From Pseudomonas putida (GTDB lineage Bacteria; Pseudomonadota; Gammaproteobacteria; Pseudomonadales; Pseudomonadaceae): a DNA stretch of 64,000 nucleotides. The position numbers and the translations under genes are program-made. The notes beneath the pieces were generated by a model, which saw nothing but the letters and a program-made list of their open reading frames with translations, made no database searches and had not been told where the DNA came from. Of the stretch, positions 24,667 to 33,246 are shown in pieces. Position 1 is the first letter of the stretch; each line of letters opens with the position of its first letter. The stretch spans positions 53,755-117,754 of the forward strand of contig NZ_JANHLK010000019.1 of assembly GCF_028682635.1 (NCBI RefSeq), in the 5' to 3' direction.

Positions 24667-26216
24667 TGAAGATCCTTTGGCGCTGCTTCGAAGAGCTGCG
24701 CATCACGTTTCTGGTAGCCGGCGAACGCGGCGGCAAGCAAATCATCCTGGGTCCAGCTGTCCCGCTCGAAGGTGTCGATCAGGCGCCCCGCCGAGAGCAC
24801 GCCGATGCGGTCGCAGATCAACATCAATTCGCGCAGGTCACTGGACACCACCACCAACGCCTTGCCCTGGCGAGTCAGCTCGCCGAGCAGCGCGTAGATG
24901 TCGAACTTGGCGCCGACATCGATGCCCCGGGTCGGCTCGTCGAACAGCAGCACCGAGCAATCGCGCTCCAGCCAGCGACCGATCACCACTTTCTGCTGGT
25001 TGCCACCGGACAGCTCGGACACCAACTGCGCCGGCCCGGAACTGCGGATGCGCATGGCATCGATCTGACGCTGGGCCAACGCCGCCTCATCGCCCGGATT
25101 GACCAATCCACCGCTGGAAATACCGGGCATGTTCCCCAGGGCAATGTTCGCGCCGATCGATTGCGTCAGCAGCAGGCCCTCGCCCCTGCGGTCTTCGGTG
25201 ATCAGGGCGATGCCATGCCCGACCGCGTCCACCGGAGAACGGATATTCACCACCTGCGCGGGAGAACCCAGCGCCACCGTGCCGCTGTCCGCGGCGTCGG
25301 CGCCGAAGATCAACCGCAGCAACTCGGTGCGCCCTGCCCCGATCAATCCGGAAATACCAAAGATCTCGCCGGCCCGCACTTCGAAGGACACGTCACGCAC
25401 CTTGTCGGCGCGGGTCAGCCCCTTGACCGTCAACGCCGCCGCGCCGATGTCCCGAGGCCCCATGTCGAGGTGTTCGCCCAGCTCGCGCCCGACCATCAGC
25501 GTGACCAGTTGCTCACTGTTGTAGTTGGCCATCGGCTCGACACACACCAGGTTGCCGTCGCGCAGTACCGCAATGCGCTGGGCCACCCGAGCCAGTTCTT
25601 CGAGGCGGTGGGAAATATAGATGATCGACACGCCACGGGCCTGCAGGCGCGTGATCTGCTCGAAGAGCATTTCGACTTCACGGGCGGTCAGCATCGCGGT
25701 CGGCTCATCGAGGATCAGCACATGGCAATCGCCGATCAGGTTGCGCGCGATCTCGACCATCTGCTGGTGGCCGATGCCCAACTCACTCACCAGCGTGTCC
25801 GGGTCGATCGCGTCGAGCCCGACCTGAGCCATGGCCTCGAGCGCCGCCTGGCGCAGTTGCTTGCGGTTGATCCAGCCAGCGGTGCTTGGCAGCTTGTGCA
25901 GAAACAGGTTTTCCGCCACCGACAGGGTCGGCAACAGATTGAGCTCCTGCATCACCATGCGGATGCCCAGGTCTTCGGCCTGGGTGCGGCTGCCCGGGCG
26001 GTAGTCCTGACCCTGAAACTGCATCTGCCCGGTGGTCGGTGTGACCAGCCCGCCGATGATCTTCGACAGCGTGCTTTTGCCAGCGCCATTCTCGCCGGTC
26101 AGGGCCAGCACCTCGCCGCGCATGAGCGTGAGGTCGATGCCGGCCAGGACCGGCTGGGCGTAAGTCTTGCCAATGCCACTGACCGAGAGGACAGCGTGCG
26201 GGGCGCTAACGGACAT
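24663..26216 (-). CDS. rbsA: ribose ABC transporter ATP-binding protein (two ATPase domains)
   Basis: 517 residues from the ATG at 26216, which has GGAGAG upstream. The first domain has Walker A GENGAGKST; the second has the degenerate P-loop GLIGAGRTE and signature LSGGNQQKVVIGRWL, the usual asymmetry of CUT2 ATPases. It powers uptake of ribose with RbsC. It follows rbsB by about 55 bases. Confidence 0.95.
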   Translation of the reverse strand: MSVSAPHAVLSVSGIGKTYAQPVLAGIDLTLMRGEVLALTGENGAGKSTLSKIIGGLVTPTTGQMQFQGQDYRPGSRTQAEDLGIRMVMQELNLLPTLSVAENLFLHKLPSTAGWINRKQLRQAALEAMAQVGLDAIDPDTLVSELGIGHQQMVEIARNLIGDCHVLILDEPTAMLTAREVEMLFEQITRLQARGVSIIYISHRLEELARVAQRIAVLRDGNLVCVEPMANYNSEQLVTLMVGRELGEHLDMGPRDIGAAALTVKGLTRADKVRDVSFEVRAGEIFGISGLIGAGRTELLRLIFGADAADSGTVALGSPAQVVNIRSPVDAVGHGIALITEDRRGEGLLLTQSIGANIALGNMPGISSGGLVNPGDEAALAQRQIDAMRIRSSGPAQLVSELSGGNQQKVVIGRWLERDCSVLLFDEPTRGIDVGAKFDIYALLGELTRQGKALVVVSSDLRELMLICDRIGVLSAGRLIDTFERDSWTQDDLLAAAFAGYQKRDAQLFEAAPKDLQ

Positions 26217-26270
26217 AAAACTCTCCAGGCGCTCGCCGGGACGGGCGAGCGTCATTGTGCCGGCGGAAAA

Positions 26271-27227
26271 TTACTGGGTAACCAGCTCTACCGGAGTTTC
26301 GATCACGCCGTTGGTGCCGCTGTCGACCTTCTGGCCCTTGATGATCTTCAACGCGGTCTCGATGCCGAATACCGCCTGTTTGGCAGCAAATTGATCGGCG
26401 GTGGCCAGGACGCGGCCATCCTTGAGCATCGGCTTGATGGCATTGATGTTGTCGTAACCGACCACCTGGACCTGGCCTGCCTTGCCCGCGGCGCGCACGG
26501 CTGACACCACGCCTACGGCCATGCTGTCGTTGCCGGCCAGCAGGGCCTTGATGTTCGGGTACTCGCTGAGCATGGAGGCGGCAACCTGGTTACCCTTGTT
26601 GATTTCCCAGTCGCCCGATTGCACGGACACGACCTTGATCTGCGCAGCCTCCATCGCATCCTTGAAGCCTGCGGTGCGGGCCTGGGCATTGGTTGTGGTG
26701 GACACCCCTTCGATGATGCCGACTTCATCACCGGCCTTGAGCTTCTGGGCCAGGTACTCACCCACCAGGCGCGCGCCCTTGCGGTTGTCAGGGCCTACGA
26801 ACGGCACGCTGATGTTCTTGCTCTTGACCACGGCCGGGTCGAGCTGATTGTCGATGTTGATCACGGTGATGCCAGCGTCGACGGCTTTCTTGATCACGGG
26901 CACCATGGCCTTGGAATCAGCCGGTGCGATCACCAGCGCATCGACCTTGGACACGATCATTTGCTCGACGATGCGAATCTGGTTGGCGGTGTCGGTTTCA
27001 TCCTTGATGCCGTTGGAGATGAGCTCGAACTCGCCGGAGTGGTCTTTCTGGTAGGCCTTGGCGCCGTCTTCCATGGTCAGGAAGAATTCGTTGGCCAGGG
27101 ACTTCATCACCAGCGCGACTTTAGGCTTTTCAGGCGTCTGGGCGAACACCGAAGAAACAGGCAGCGTGGCGGTGGCGCCAGCCAGTATGGCGACAGCAAG
27201 AAGACGTCCTGCGAATGGCAGCTTCAT
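26271..27227 (-). CDS. rbsB: periplasmic ribose-binding protein
   Basis: 318 residues with a signal peptide (MKLPFAGRLLAVAILAGATA, cleaved after VFA). The mature protein has the peripla_BP_4 fold: KPKVALVMKSLANEFFLTME, then ALVIAPADSKAMVPVIKKA, then LLAGNDSMAVGVVSAVRAAG. It is the first gene of the operon; a LacI-type palindrome lies 58 bases upstream of its start. The specificity is inferred from the neighbouring rbsD and rbsK. Confidence 0.93.
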   Translation of the reverse strand: MKLPFAGRLLAVAILAGATATLPVSSVFAQTPEKPKVALVMKSLANEFFLTMEDGAKAYQKDHSGEFELISNGIKDETDTANQIRIVEQMIVSKVDALVIAPADSKAMVPVIKKAVDAGITVINIDNQLDPAVVKSKNISVPFVGPDNRKGARLVGEYLAQKLKAGDEVGIIEGVSTTTNAQARTAGFKDAMEAAQIKVVSVQSGDWEINKGNQVAASMLSEYPNIKALLAGNDSMAVGVVSAVRAAGKAGQVQVVGYDNINAIKPMLKDGRVLATADQFAAKQAVFGIETALKIIKGQKVDSGTNGVIETPVELVTQ

Positions 27228-27284
27228 GGATTCACTCCGATCTTATGATTATTGTGAGCAACGTCGAGGCGGCATCTGGAGGTG

Positions 27285-27300
27285 TCGCAAACGTTTGCGA
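27285..27300. promoter_or_regulatory. RbsR operator (perfect LacI-type palindrome)
   Basis: TCGCAAACGTTTGCGA is a perfect 16-bp palindrome with the central CG of LacI-family operators. It lies 58 bases before rbsB, whose operon encodes a LacI regulator. Confidence 0.85.
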
Positions 27301-27380
27301 AGCCTGACTATGCGAACGTTACCGGACTTTGTCAACCTACCCCGTTCGCCGGCTACGCGCACAATCAAGCGTCAGGTTGG

Positions 27381-27803
27381 TCAAGCCGTAGTGCTGACAA
27401 TACTGCCAGAATCGGTCAAGGCTTTCGCCAGGCTGGCGGCCACCTGCATCAACGCCGCCGACGTATCTGCAACCTGCGCCTGAAGCGACATCACGGCCGT
27501 GGCCTTGGCCTCTTCAGACTGAAAAGACGCGGCCTGGGTAGCCGCCAATTGTTGCTGTTGCTCGGGCAGTTGCTCCTGCAGTTCCTGCAGGCGCTTGAGC
27601 AACATTTGCACCGCGACGCTTTGCTGGCTGCCAGCGCCTTCGGTTTTTTCACCCACCTGCGCGCCCTGCCCAAGGCTCACAGGCTTTTCTTCTTTCACTG
27701 GCACACCCGGCTGTTGCGCCGAGGTCGCGTCGCTCAAGGTGTCGACGGATTTCCCGCCGATATTGATCACCGCTGAATGGGGCAAACCGATCGTCAATGA
27801 CAT
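27381..27803 (-). CDS. hypothetical Gln-rich coiled-coil protein (140 aa)
   Basis: From the ATG at 27803 the protein reads MSLTIGLPHSAVINIGGKSV, then a Pro/Lys linker, a strongly predicted coiled coil (LLKRLQELQEQLPEQQQQLA) and an Ala-rich helix. There is no signal peptide or known domain. The ATG follows a GGGAG-like site. It is convergent neither with rbsB nor with ansB and seems monocistronic. Confidence 0.65.
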   Translation of the reverse strand: MSLTIGLPHSAVINIGGKSVDTLSDATSAQQPGVPVKEEKPVSLGQGAQVGEKTEGAGSQQSVAVQMLLKRLQELQEQLPEQQQQLAATQAASFQSEEAKATAVMSLQAQVADTSAALMQVAASLAKALTDSGSIVSTTA

Positions 27804-28128
27804 GTGAACTCCCTGGGCATGATTCTTCATTGAAGCATCGACCTGCCGGCGGGTTTCTTTAACGCCGATGTTTAAATTGGGTCCGTAATCCTTTCGGAAT
27901 GCCGAATGAAAAACCCACGGATAATCGGAAAACCGGACAGAGCCGAGCGATCGCCGTTCAACCTTCCGTTTAAAACGATAAACAAATCAGTGTGTTACGA
28001 GTTATTTATGATTCCAGTTGTAACTGGTACGCGTCGTGCTTTTCTCCAGCACCCCAAAAGGTCCAGATCCCTTTGGGGCGCATCTAGATGAACCTGCATC
28101 GGCACCGTCACCACTAGAGAGAAAAATA
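27804..28128. other. intergenic region between divergent genes
   Basis: About 325 bases, AT-rich near 27960-28020, that should carry the promoters of the coiled-coil gene and of the asparaginase gene. I see no clear operator, sigma-54 site, hairpin or RNA gene. Confidence 0.4.
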
Positions 28129-29217
28129 ATGACATCTGCTTTGAAAAACCTTCTCCCGGGCACCTTGGCCCTCCTGCTGCTCCTGCCCGCCGCCCTTCAG
28201 GCGAAAGAAGCCGAAACCCAACAGAAGCTGGCCAACGTCGTGGTCCTGGCCACCGGCGGCACCATCGCCGGCGCGGGCGCCAGCGCCGCCAACAGCGCCA
28301 CCTACCAGGCGGCGAAAGTCGGCATCGAACAATTGATCGCCGCGGTTCCACAGCTTGGCCAACTGGCCAATGTCCGCGGCGAACAGGTCATGCAGATCGC
28401 CTCCGAAAGCATCACCAACGACAACCTGCTGCAGCTGGGCCGTCGCGTCGCCGAACTGGCGGACAGCAAGGACGTCGATGGCATCGTGATCACCCACGGC
28501 ACCGACACCCTGGAAGAAACCGCCTATTTCCTCAACCTGGTGGAAAAAACCGACAAGCCGATCATTGTCGTGGGCTCCATGCGCCCGGGCACCGCAATGT
28601 CCGCCGACGGCATGTTGAACCTGTACAACGCCGTCGCCGTGGCCAGTAGCAAAGACGCGCGTGGCAAAGGCGTGCTGGTGACCATGAATGATGAAATCCA
28701 GTCGGGTCGCGATGTCAGCAAGATGATCAACATCAAGACCGAGGCGTTCAAAAGCGCCTGGGGTCCGCTCGGGATGGTGGTCGAAGGAAAATCCTACTGG
28801 TTCCGCCTCCCGGCCAAGCGCCACACCATGGACTCGGAATTCGACATCAAGACCATTGAAAGCCTGCCTGACGTCGAAATCGCCTACTCCTACGGCAACG
28901 TCAGCGACACCGCCTACAAAGCCCTGGCCCAGTCGGGCGCCAAGGCCATCATCCATGCCGGCACCGGCAATGGTTCGGTGTCTTCCCGGGTCGTTCCCAC
29001 CCTGCAAGCCCTGCGCAAGGACGGGGTGCAGATCATCCGCTCTTCCCACGTCAATGCCGGCGGTTTCGTCCTGCGTAACGCCGAACAGCCTGACGACAAG
29101 TACGACTGGGTGGTGGCGCATGACCTGAACCCGCAGAAAGCCCGCATCCTGGCGATGGTCGCGCTGACCAAGACCAATGACAGCAAAGAGCTGCAACGGA
29201 TGTTCTGGGAATATTGA
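28129..29217 (+). CDS. ansB: periplasmic glutaminase-asparaginase
   Basis: 362 residues from the ATG at 28129. The signal peptide (MTSALKNLLPGTLALLLLLP, cleaved after LQA) sends it to the periplasm. The first catalytic motif is VVLATGGTIAGAG and the second is GIVITHGTDTLEETAYFL; both nucleophilic threonines and the Lys/Asp pair are present. It deamidates Gln and Asn to Glu and Asp, which can then be taken up. The upstream ATG at 28036 would put extra residues before the signal peptide, so it is rejected. Confidence 0.95.
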   Translation: MTSALKNLLPGTLALLLLLPAALQAKEAETQQKLANVVVLATGGTIAGAGASAANSATYQAAKVGIEQLIAAVPQLGQLANVRGEQVMQIASESITNDNLLQLGRRVAELADSKDVDGIVITHGTDTLEETAYFLNLVEKTDKPIIVVGSMRPGTAMSADGMLNLYNAVAVASSKDARGKGVLVTMNDEIQSGRDVSKMINIKTEAFKSAWGPLGMVVEGKSYWFRLPAKRHTMDSEFDIKTIESLPDVEIAYSYGNVSDTAYKALAQSGAKAIIHAGTGNGSVSSRVVPTLQALRKDGVQIIRSSHVNAGGFVLRNAEQPDDKYDWVVAHDLNPQKARILAMVALTKTNDSKELQRMFWEY

Positions 29218-29228
29218 TTCGCCCTCGC

Positions 29229-29251
29229 CCGACCGACTCCGGTCGGGCACC
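29229..29251 (+). terminator. hairpin after ansB, probable terminator
   Basis: GCCCGACC and GGTCGGGC pair around a 6-base loop, about 12 bases after the stop. The T-tract is weak (ACCTCTTT). Confidence 0.5.
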
Positions 29252-29381
29252 TCTTTGGCCACTCGCCTCGCAGCACTTGCCTGACAAAAAACTCTCATCC
29301 CCCCTACACCAATCGGCAAAAACCACTGTCAGAGGATTCTCTTGAATTTTAAGCGGTTGCGAAAATGCCTACAGTTAAATA

Positions 29382-29397
29382 CTGTATGCACGTACAG
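29382..29397. promoter_or_regulatory. LexA box upstream of the DUF1654-endA pair
   Basis: CTGTATGCACGTACAG fits CTGT-N8-ACAG exactly. It ends 18 bases before the GTG start of the next gene, the usual position for SOS repression. Confidence 0.85.
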
Positions 29398-29415
29398 CTT
29401 AATAAGGATAATCCT

Positions 29416-29655
29416 GTGGACAGCACCTCCGCCTCACCAGACACCTATGTGCGCATGGGCCTGCGCGTTCAGAAAATCATCAATGGCCCTACTGCTCAGA
29501 AAGCCAGGGCCGCCCTGATCTTCCGCCTTCCAGACGAGCCCGTGGACGAGTGGGAACGCCTGCTCGAAGAAATCGACGAGAACGACAACGTCACTCTCGC
29601 CTATCGCGACGACGGTGGCGTGCAGATTTTCTGGGTAGTGCCGAAGGAAGACTGA
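29416..29655 (+). CDS. DUF1654-family protein, SOS-regulated
   Basis: 79 residues from a GTG at 29416 with AAGGA 8 bases upstream; the ATG at 29365 lies upstream of the LexA box and would run through it. The sequence YVRMGLRVQKIINGPTAQKA, then FRLPDEPVDEWERLLEEI, then VQIFWVVPKE is the DUF1654 pattern found mainly in Pseudomonas and its phages. Its function is unknown. The nuclease gene endA follows 4 bases later, so both should be induced by DNA damage. Confidence 0.85.
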   Translation: MDSTSASPDTYVRMGLRVQKIINGPTAQKARAALIFRLPDEPVDEWERLLEEIDENDNVTLAYRDDGGVQIFWVVPKED

Positions 29656-29659
29656 GTCG

Positions 29660-30349
29660 ATGAGTGTCCGTTTTTTTGCCTTGCTGTTCCTGGTGTTCGC
29701 CACGGGTGCCCAGGCCGATGCGCCACGCACCTTCAGCGAAGCCAAGAAAGTCGCCTGGAAGCTGTATGCGCCGCAATCCACCGAGTTCTATTGTGGCTGC
29801 AAATACACCGGCAACAAGGTGAACCTCGCAGCCTGCGGGTATGTGCCGCGCAAAAACGCCAAGCGCGCGGCACGCATCGAGTGGGAGCACATCGTTCCGG
29901 CCTGGCAGATCGGCCATCAGCGTCAATGCTGGCAGGAAGGAGGGCGTAAGAACTGTACGCGGTACGATCCGACCTACCAGAAGGCCGAGGCCGATCTGCA
30001 CAACCTGGTGCCCAGCATCGGCGAGGTCAATGGTGACCGCAGCAACTTCAGTTTCGGCTGGCTGCCGGAGCAATCGGGGCAATACGGTTCGTGCCTGACC
30101 CAGGTCGACTTCAAGGCGAAAAAAGTCATGCCCCGCCCTTCCATCCGCGGCATGATCGCCCGGACCTATTTCTACATGAGCAAGCAATACGGTTTGCGCC
30201 TGTCGAAACAGGACCAGCAGCTGTACAAGGCCTGGGACAAGACTTACCCGGTGCAAGCCTGGGAACGCCAACGCAACCAGAGCGTGGCGTGCGTCATGGG
30301 GCGCGGCAACGAATTTGTCGGCCCGGTGGACATGAAAGCCTGCGGCTGA
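29660..30349 (+). CDS. endA: endonuclease I (periplasmic/secreted DNase)
   Basis: 229 residues with a signal peptide (MSVRFFALLFLVFATGAQA). The endonuclease_1 core includes RIEWEHIVPAWQIG, with the catalytic His of the beta-beta-alpha-metal motif, and DLHNLVPSIGEVNGDRSNF. Six or more cysteines suggest disulphides. It cuts double-stranded DNA outside the cytoplasm. It is co-transcribed with the DUF1654 gene behind a LexA box. Confidence 0.93.
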   Translation: MSVRFFALLFLVFATGAQADAPRTFSEAKKVAWKLYAPQSTEFYCGCKYTGNKVNLAACGYVPRKNAKRAARIEWEHIVPAWQIGHQRQCWQEGGRKNCTRYDPTYQKAEADLHNLVPSIGEVNGDRSNFSFGWLPEQSGQYGSCLTQVDFKAKKVMPRPSIRGMIARTYFYMSKQYGLRLSKQDQQLYKAWDKTYPVQAWERQRNQSVACVMGRGNEFVGPVDMKACG

Positions 30350-30366
30350 ATACTCGCCGAACAAAA

Positions 30367-30400
30367 CAAAGGCCCGGGGCTTCACACCCCGGGCCTTTGT
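30367..30400. terminator. bidirectional terminator between endA and the SPOR lipoprotein gene
   Basis: ACAAAGGCCCGGGG and CCCCGGGCCTTTGT form a 14-bp stem with a 6-base loop between two convergent genes. Confidence 0.85.
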
Positions 30401-30423
30401 CTTTCAGCCACCCACTTCAGCCT

Positions 30424-30789
30424 TTACTGAACCGTCGGGCGCTCCAGCACCAGCACTTCAATGTTCCGCTTTTTCGCCTTGATCAGCGCGGCGTTCACCT
30501 GCGCCTGCTTGGCCTCGGCTTCTTCCCTGGAGCTGTACGGCCCCATCAGAATCCGAGTCTTGCCGTTTTCCCTGATCACGTTGGACATGAAGCTGTGTTC
30601 GATCAGCCAGCCGCTGAGATCGCTGACGGCCTGAGGTGTTTCACCCCGCACTTCGAGGTCCCACTGTGGCCCCGATACCTGCGCCGCTGTTGCCGCCGCT
30701 GCAGGCTGCGGTTTTTGCGCTTCTTCGCGCTTGCCCTCACCGCATCCCGCCAGCGCCAATACCGCGATTGCCAAGACCATTTTGCGCAC
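30424..30789 (-). CDS. SPOR-domain lipoprotein
   Basis: About 121 residues from a GTG at 30789, preceded by GAGGGA at 7 bases. The signal peptide has the lipobox LALAGC. An Ala/Gln-rich linker leads to a C-terminal SPOR domain (NGKTRILMGPYSSREEAEAK), which in this family binds denuded septal peptidoglycan. The ATG at 30834 would place 15 polar residues before the signal, so it is unlikely. Confidence 0.85.
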   Translation of the reverse strand: MRKMVLAIAVLALAGCGEGKREEAQKPQPAAAATAAQVSGPQWDLEVRGETPQAVSDLSGWLIEHSFMSNVIRENGKTRILMGPYSSREEAEAKQAQVNAALIKAKKRNIEVLVLERPTVQ

Positions 30790-31040
30790 AGCGTTTCCCT
30801 CTGAATGCTTAAAGCGGGGGATTTTAGCATTCATGAATACTTAGCGAGTGCCGCAAAATGGACTCAAAACAACGAGAATGATAGTGGCGGCCTCTGTATA
30901 GTTACGCCTTGGGAATTAATGCTGCATCTGCGCGTCAGAAAGAGGCACCCAAACTGTGAGACTTCGCACTAATCTATACATAACACCGACCTCTGCACTG
31001 TCCGAATCAGGTGCCCCACAAAGCAATCAAGGAGAAGACC

Positions 31041-31232
31041 ATGCTGATACTCACCCGCAAAGTCGGTGAAAGCATAAACATTGGTGATGACATTACGATC
31101 ACCATCCTGGGCGTAAGCGGCCAGCAAGTCCGGATTGGCATCAACGCGCCCAAAGACGTCGCAGTGCACCGCGAAGAGATTTATCAGCGCATTCAGGCCG
31201 GCCTCACCGCCCCGGAAAAGCCACAAACCTGA
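31041..31232 (+). CDS. rsmE: CsrA/Rsm-family RNA-binding regulator, RsmE type
   Basis: 63 residues, MLILTRKVGESINIGDDITI, with the RNA-contact strand VAVHREEIYQRIQ and the C-terminal TAPEKPQT tail typical of RsmE rather than RsmA. It blocks ribosome binding at GGA motifs in target mRNAs and is titrated by Rsm small RNAs in the Gac/Rsm cascade. Its own Shine-Dalgarno, CAAGGAGAAG, carries a GGA motif, which fits autoregulation. Confidence 0.93.
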   Translation: MLILTRKVGESINIGDDITITILGVSGQQVRIGINAPKDVAVHREEIYQRIQAGLTAPEKPQT

Positions 31233-31329
31233 ATCCTGTCGCAGTCAGTAGCCAGCCCGTACGCCCCGCAACGACGGCTGGCTAAGATGCAAGCGCAACA
31301 TCGCCTGCGCTTTAACCGAACCCCCTCGA

Positions 31330-31785
31330 TCAGCCGAAAGCGATACCGCGCGCCATGCCGGTGGCCGCCACCATCATCAGCAACATCAGCACAGCTTCGA
31401 TATGACTGATTCGTGCAAACAGCGTCGCACGCCAGGTATCGATAGCAGCGCCACGCGACCGTGCAACCCGCCATTTGATCAACGCCACCATCGGCGCAAT
31501 TTCCAGTAACAGGATGAGCACGAACAACGTCATCTTGAGGTGGAACAACGGCTGGTGCAGGTAGTAATCCGTACCTTTTTCGAAGCCGCCAAAGGCCCGC
31601 ATGCCGCCGGTAACCAGCAGCACAACCGCAGAAATGCCCCATAGGTTGTCTGCCATCAACACACTGCGAGCCTCTCCCGTGCCGATCGCCAGGCGCCGAA
31701 AAGCCGTGCCACGCGTCAGGACAGCCCAGAATCCAAGCGCAAACGCCAAAAGATGAACCGCTGCAAGCAACCAGTGAGTCAGCAT
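31330..31785 (-). CDS. DUF2214-family membrane protein
   Basis: 151 residues with four hydrophobic segments (LLAAVHLLAFALGFWAVL, LWGISAVVLLVTGGM, MTLFVLILLLEIAPMVALI, HIEAVLMLLMMVAATGMA). The pattern RSVLMADNLWGISAV and KGTDYYLHQPLFHLKM fits DUF2214. An inner-membrane protein of unknown role. A preceding AGGAG-like site supports the start at 31785. Confidence 0.85.
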   Translation of the reverse strand: MLTHWLLAAVHLLAFALGFWAVLTRGTAFRRLAIGTGEARSVLMADNLWGISAVVLLVTGGMRAFGGFEKGTDYYLHQPLFHLKMTLFVLILLLEIAPMVALIKWRVARSRGAAIDTWRATLFARISHIEAVLMLLMMVAATGMARGIAFG

Positions 31786-32026
31786 CGGGAAACTCCTGTA
31801 AGGACCAAGTCGAATCAGCCTGTCAGTAGTAGCTCATCAATCAATGGATTGCACCTGCCGGACAACCTGCATTTTGTATCAAGGCCTCACCCGCACATTC
31901 GCTGCAAGCCCCGTAAAACGTGATGTTACACACCGACTAGACTCAAACATTCCAGTGTTGAGCCCCCGCAGGTACGCTCCCCAACGGCAGTCATTCCCAC
32001 CAAATTGACCTTGAGTGCACAACATC

Positions 32027-32779
32027 ATGTGTGAATCATGTGATTCAAACGCCGCAGCAAAAACCAATGAGCGCCGTCGCTTTCTTCGCCTTGCCGGATT
32101 AGGAGCAGGCGCCCTGTTATTGGCCGGCGCCCTGCCGAGCCGAATTGTTCAAGCAGCGGAGAAAAACGCCGCGCCACCAAAGCCGAAAAACGTCATCACC
32201 CCGGATGAGGCACTGAAAAGGCTGATGGAGGGCAACCAACGCTATGTCAGCGGAAACTCGGAAACCCACGACTTCAAGGATGAACGAGAAGCACTGGTTA
32301 CCGGCCAGAACCCTTTTGTGGCGGTGCTGAGCTGCTCTGACTCGCGCATTGCACCGGAATACGCTTTCGATACCGCCCGGGGCGACCTTTTCGCCGTACG
32401 CCTGGCCGGCAACTTCGTCACGGACGAAGGCCTGGCAAGCCTTGAATACGGCGTGGCCGTGCTCGGCGCCCCGCTCATCCTGGTACTGGGCCATGAGCGC
32501 TGCGGTGCCATCGAGGCCGGCGTGAAAGCCGTCAAGGATCACACGGTGTTCCCCGGGAAGATCCCTGCACTGACGGATGCACTCAAATCCGCTATCGAGC
32601 AGGCAGGCAGTCATCCAGGTGACCTGGTTGAAAACGCGACCGTACAAAACATCAAGAACTCGATCGAGCGCCTCAAGCAAGCCACTCCCTTGCTGTCTGA
32701 CGCGCTCGGCAGGGGCCAGTTGAAAATAGTGGGGGGCATTTATCGCCTGGCCACAGGCAAGGTCGAGCTGATTGCCTGA
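32027..32779 (+). CDS. beta-carbonic anhydrase with Tat-type signal
   Basis: About 250 residues. The twin-arginine-like N-terminus (RRRFLRLAGLGAGALLLAG) predicts export to the periplasm. The zinc site is intact: CSDSRIAPE gives Cys and the Asp-Arg dyad, and GHERCGAIEAG gives His and Cys. It interconverts carbon dioxide and bicarbonate. An ATG at 32027 is used; a GTG at 32015 is also open and neither has a strong ribosome-binding site. Confidence 0.92.
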   Translation: MCESCDSNAAAKTNERRRFLRLAGLGAGALLLAGALPSRIVQAAEKNAAPPKPKNVITPDEALKRLMEGNQRYVSGNSETHDFKDEREALVTGQNPFVAVLSCSDSRIAPEYAFDTARGDLFAVRLAGNFVTDEGLASLEYGVAVLGAPLILVLGHERCGAIEAGVKAVKDHTVFPGKIPALTDALKSAIEQAGSHPGDLVENATVQNIKNSIERLKQATPLLSDALGRGQLKIVGGIYRLATGKVELIA

Positions 32780-32813
32780 ATCAATCAGCTACGGTGCCAC
32801 TGCGCAGATGTGA

Positions 32814-32839
32814 AGAGCCCAGCGCGAAGGCTGGGCTCT
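32814..32839. terminator. bidirectional hairpin between the carbonic anhydrase gene and a small gene
   Basis: AGAGCCCAGC and GCTGGGCTCT form a 10-bp stem with a 6-base loop between convergent genes. The T-tracts are short. Confidence 0.6.
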
Positions 32840-32841
32840 GG

Positions 32842-33036
32842 TTATTTCCTGCAGTCCATCATCTTGTCCGCGAGCGCCCTGGCCCTTTCAATCAACAGAT
32901 TCTGCCGGTCTTCATGCGTGGCCCCGCCTACGACGGGTGCCGTCAGGTTGCTTTCGGCAATCAACGCGGCGCAGAAATATTGATCCCACACAGCCTTGTG
33001 ATCGGATGCCTGTCTGTTCACTTGGTCGGAGATCAT
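32842..33036 (-). CDS. small hypothetical protein (64 aa)
   Basis: The ATG at 33036 has AAGGAG 7 bases upstream. The protein starts MISDQVNRQASDHKAVWDQY and ends ARALADKMMDCRK. It is soluble and helical with two Cys. I recognise no family. It lies downstream of, and in the same direction as, the small membrane peptide gene at 33104. Confidence 0.6.
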   Translation of the reverse strand: MISDQVNRQASDHKAVWDQYFCAALIAESNLTAPVVGGATHEDRQNLLIERARALADKMMDCRK

Positions 33037-33103
33037 AAACGACTCCTTCAGATGAGGTAACACTGCTTATCTTACGCCTGAGACCCCTGTCGCGCCCGTA
33101 GCG

Positions 33104-33214
33104 TTACAGGATCCAGCGCAGCAGGACATGGCTGGCAATCCATGGCGACGCCTCGACCACCGTCCACTGAAGCAAGAGGCAAATGGACAGGTAAGCCGCA
33201 AAGAACTTGATCAT
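33104..33214 (-). CDS. small membrane peptide (36 aa)
   Basis: The ATG at 33214 has a perfect AGGAGG ribosome-binding site 7 bases upstream. The peptide MIKFFAAYLSICLLLQW continues TVVEASPWIASHVLLRWIL: one transmembrane helix and an amphipathic tail. The strong translation signal is the main support, as the length is too short for family assignment. Confidence 0.5.
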   Translation of the reverse strand: MIKFFAAYLSICLLLQWTVVEASPWIASHVLLRWIL

Positions 33215-33246
33215 TGTCCGCCTCCTCATCACTCCCTCCCGCCTCG

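Noticed and set aside
30868..30885. Fur-like sequence (AACGAGAATGATAGTGGC) upstream of rsmE and the SPOR lipoprotein gene
   Set aside because: Only the left half matches the Fur consensus.
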